From: NZQO01 sp964639255
GTDB taxonomy: Bacteria > Bacteroidota > Bacteroidia > Flavobacteriales > Flavobacteriaceae
Direction of reading: 5' to 3'
Length of the DNA: 64,000 bases
NCBI GenBank assembly: GCA_964639255.1
Contig: CAZXDP010000001.1
Location: 91,608-155,607 of the forward strand
In this document: positions 62,016 to 64,000 of the stretch, in pieces
Position numbering within the stretch: position 1 is the stretch's first letter
Layout of the letters: every line of letters begins with the position of its first letter
Notes under the pieces: generated by a model
Databases searched by the model: none
The model's input: the letters and a program-made list of their open reading frames with translations, nothing else
Told to the model about the DNA's origin: nothing
Position numbers and translations under genes: made by a program

Positions 62016-62393
62016 TTATGAAGTTACTTTCTTAGCCTTTGTTTTAATTTGGGCTTCGGTTGTTTCTTTTTGAAGCTTTGCGTTTTGCTTGCGCAATGCT
62101 TCTAGCTTTTCTTCCATTGCTACAAGGATATCGTCTGCCTTGTAACTGGCTGAAGATAGCGTTTCCTCTAGCTTTTCCTCAAAACTGAGACGGGCCTGTT
62201 TTGCCCGTTCGCTAAGGTTTTGGCTAGTTTCCTTTACTTGCCTGTTCAATTTTTTTTTAGCCTTATCGGCTTCCTTGCTAATTTGGGCCCGAGTTTTCGA
62301 ACCTTTGTCTGGGGCATATAAAATACCAATTCCGGCGCCAATAGCTGCTCCGGTTAGCAATGCAAGTAATGTTTGTCCTGTGTTAGATGCCAT
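62016..62393 (-). CDS. YtxH domain protein
   Basis: 125 residues. The N-terminal hydrophobic helix with small residues (LLALLTGAAIGAGIGILYAPDKGSKTR, only its start LLALLTGAAIGAG cited) is the YtxH signature. The rest is a Lys/Glu coiled coil ending in basic repeats. YtxH proteins are linked to general stress in Bacillus. It is first in the operon YtxH, holin-like, DUF6327 and has a promoter and a possible operator upstream. Confidence 0.85.
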   Translation of the reverse strand: MASNTGQTLLALLTGAAIGAGIGILYAPDKGSKTRAQISKEADKAKKKLNRQVKETSQNLSERAKQARLSFEEKLEETLSSASYKADDILVAMEEKLEALRKQNAKLQKETTEAQIKTKAKKVTS

Positions 62394-62435
62394 ATGTTCT
62401 TTGGTTTAGATAATGTAGTTAATACTCTGTCTTAC

Positions 62436-62443
62436 CAAAGGTA
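62436..62443 (-). promoter_or_regulatory. Promoter -7 element for the YtxH operon
   Basis: TACCTTTG on the minus strand matches TAnnTTTG, 43 bases before the YtxH ATG. A palindrome at 62471 lies just upstream of where the -33 element should be. Confidence 0.45.
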
Positions 62444-62470
62444 CAGCTTCATTGTATGTAGGCCTGTTAA

Positions 62471-62480
62471 TAACCGGTTA
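62471..62480. promoter_or_regulatory. Palindrome upstream of the YtxH promoter, possible operator
   Basis: TAACCGGTTA is a perfect 10-base palindrome inside the imperfectly symmetric TTAATAACCGGTTAATA. It sits 27 bases upstream of the -7 element, where an activator or repressor would touch the promoter. The identity of any protein is unknown. Confidence 0.4.
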
Positions 62481-62549
62481 ATAGTTGATTTCCAATCTCT
62501 AAATTTCTCTTAAAATGACATACTTACAGCCAATTTATCTTAACACCAC

Positions 62550-62573
62550 AAAAAAAAGAGGGTAAAATCCCTC
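62550..62573 (-). terminator. Intrinsic terminator after glnS
   Basis: On the minus strand a hairpin GAGGG / CCCTC with a 6-base AT-rich loop is followed by T8 (A8 at 62550-62557 on the plus strand), 27 bases after the glnS stop. This is a standard rho-independent signal. Confidence 0.8.
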
Positions 62574-62599
62574 CCTTTCTTGTTTCCGAATATGGCCCG

Positions 62600-64000
62600 C
62601 TATTCCGATAATTTCGCCCACGAATCGCGCAAGGGTACGGTGCGGTTAAAAACTATTTTCTCCTCGGAAGAGTCGCGATCGACAACGAAGTATCCCAAGC
62701 GCTGAAACTGCACCTTATCCTCCACTTGCAGGTCTTTAAGACTCGGTTCGGCGAAAGCCTCTACCAATTGCAGCGAACCCGGATTTAAGAAGTCCATAAA
62801 ATCCTTATCCTTATTGGCATCGGGCGCGGCTTCGCTAAACAGTCTATCGTACAGCCTCACTTCAACAGGTAGGGCGTGGCGCACAGATACCCAGTGCAAG
62901 GTACCTTTTACCTTTCTTTGAGAGGCTTCGGTACCGCTGCCACTTCGGCTATCGGGATCATATGTACAATGAATTTCTATAATGTTTCCAGCGTCATCCT
63001 TTACCACAGATTCTCCTCTAATGATATAGGCGTTCTTTAGGCGCACCTCCTTGCCCAGCGACAAACGAAAGAACTTTCTGTTGGCTTCTTCCTTGAAATC
63101 TTCCCGCTCTATGTAGAGCTCTCTGGAAAAAGGCACTTCTCGGTATCCAGCCGACTCATCCTCAGGATTGTTCTCGGCTTCCAACCATTCTTCTTGGTCT
63201 TCCGGGTAATTGGTAAGCACAACCTTTATGGGGTCTAGTACAGCCATAACCCGGGGAGCACGTTTGTTGAGATCTTCCCGTATATTAAATTCCAAGTGGG
63301 AAACATCAATTAGGTTTTCACGTTTTCCCACGCCAATACTATCGGCAAAATTACGTATCGACTCTGGTGTATAACCCCGTCGCCTCAAACCAGAAATGGT
63401 AGGCATGCGAGGATCGTCCCAGCCAGTAACAACGCCTTCCTCTACCAATTTGGCCAGCTTACGTTTGCTCACTACAGTATGGCTTAAATTTCTACGGGCA
63501 AATTCGCGCTGTTTGGGGCGCAAAGTGCTCGACTGGTATACTTGGTCCAGAAACCAATCGTAAAGCTCTCTATGGGGCAAAAATTCGAGTGTACAGAGGG
63601 AATGGCTCACCTGTTCTATGTAATCACTTTGGCCGTGCGCCCAATCGTACATAGGATATATTTTCCATTGGTCTTTGGTGCGGTGGTGATTCTTATGCAA
63701 AACACGATATATTACTGGGTCGCGCATCAACATATTTCCAGATGCCATATCTATCTTGGCGCGTAGTACATGCTCCCCTTCGCCCACCTCACCGTTCTTC
63801 ATTTGTTCGAAGAGCTCCAGCGATTCGGAAACCGGTCTGTTTCTAAAAGGACTTTCAATACCTGGCTGGTTGGGGGTTCCTTTTTGTTCTGCAATTTGTG
63901 TAGAAGTCTGACTATCAACATAGGCTTTTCCTTCTTTAATGAGGGTAACGGCCCAATCGTACAACTGCTGAAAATAATCGGAAGCGTAGCATTCCGCTGC
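62600..64000 (-). CDS. glnS: Glutaminyl-tRNA synthetase, C-terminal part (cut by window edge)
   Basis: 467 residues are visible; the frame continues past the right edge, so the N-terminal HIGH motif is outside. The catalytic end is clear: YDWAHGQSDYIEQVSHSLCTLEF (cited in part), then the KMSKS-like VVSKRKL, DDPRMPTISGLRRRGY and the two beta-barrel anticodon domains (about the last 230 residues). It charges tRNA-Gln directly. Its presence with gltX means the transamidation route is not needed for Gln-tRNA. Confidence 0.97.
   Translation of the reverse strand, partial: AAECYASDYFQQLYDWAVTLIKEGKAYVDSQTSTQIAEQKGTPNQPGIESPFRNRPVSESLELFEQMKNGEVGEGEHVLRAKIDMASGNMLMRDPVIYRVLHKNHHRTKDQWKIYPMYDWAHGQSDYIEQVSHSLCTLEFLPHRELYDWFLDQVYQSSTLRPKQREFARRNLSHTVVSKRKLAKLVEEGVVTGWDDPRMPTISGLRRRGYTPESIRNFADSIGVGKRENLIDVSHLEFNIREDLNKRAPRVMAVLDPIKVVLTNYPEDQEEWLEAENNPEDESAGYREVPFSRELYIEREDFKEEANRKFFRLSLGKEVRLKNAYIIRGESVVKDDAGNIIEIHCTYDPDSRSGSGTEASQRKVKGTLHWVSVRHALPVEVRLYDRLFSEAAPDANKDKDFMDFLNPGSLQLVEAFAEPSLKDLQVEDKVQFQRLGYFVVDRDSSEEKIVFNRTVPLRDSWAKLSE

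Noticed and set aside
1..64000. tRNA, rRNA, CRISPR arrays and insertion sequences
   Set aside because: I looked through the spacers for cloverleaf-like stems, regularly spaced repeats and transposase genes with terminal repeats and found none. Spacers are short.

Overview
The window is a gene-dense stretch of a chromosome from the Bacteroidota, almost certainly class Flavobacteriia and probably a marine member of the Flavobacteriaceae. The grounds are the SprE/PorW secretion and gliding lipoprotein, an ATP synthase operon without atpD and atpC, families largely confined to Bacteroidota (DUF4254, DUF4837, DUF6168, DUF6327, DUF6341, DUF6427, DUF6909, DUF4175), starts without Shine-Dalgarno sites, and many promoters of the Bacteroidota type (TAnnTTTG at -7). 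I see no tRNA or rRNA gene, insertion sequence, integrase or CRISPR array. One run of 100 N (5584-5683) is an assembly gap. No gene-free stretch exceeds 300 bases. || Layout. 1-4.6 kb (minus): beta-barrel protein, lipoprotein, flippase, dut, sugar nucleotidyltransferase and a TPR protein cut by the window edge, tightly packed. 4.7-13.5 kb (minus): sprE/porW, bactofilin, two small Fo-assembly-type membrane proteins, then atpB-E-F-H-A-G. 13.7-20.6 kb: PaaE-like ferredoxin reductase, GT9 glycosyltransferase, DUF4254, a candidate type II restriction-modification pair, DUF6427 and DUF6341 membrane proteins, purD. || 20.7-40.5 kb: a surface polysaccharide locus. It supplies UDP-glucuronate and UDP-xylose (ugd, UXS), dTDP-L-rhamnose (rfbB-A-C-D) and a CMP-activated nonulosonic acid (cytidylyltransferase, NeuB-type synthase, KdsC-like phosphatase). 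It also holds an initiating phosphoglycosyltransferase, GT2, GT4 and sialyltransferase-like enzymes, a Wzx flippase, three Wzy/WaaL-like membrane proteins, a Wzz-like chain-length protein and a CapK-like adenylate-forming enzyme. All but the CapK-like gene lie on the minus strand. || 40.5-48.8 kb: DUF6909, a bacterial GH3-family protein, an M23 peptidase, tatA, a DUF4837 lipoprotein, a MltD-type lytic transglycosylase and pgk. 48.9-53.5 kb: holB, a SAM methyltransferase, mnmG (gidA) flanked by two parS-type 16-mers, and ybeY. 53.5-64 kb: DUF4175, an AlkB-type monooxygenase, gltX, a beta-barrel protein, an SPFH/stomatin protein, a DUF6327-holin-YtxH small-protein operon and the 3' part of glnS. 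|| The most notable signals are the two ParB-site-like 16-mers around mnmG, the nonulosonate triad that looks like the phosphorylated (Kdn-type) route with a sialyltransferase-like enzyme beside it, the embedded restriction-modification pair, and the DUF6909/GH3 pair of unknown function.
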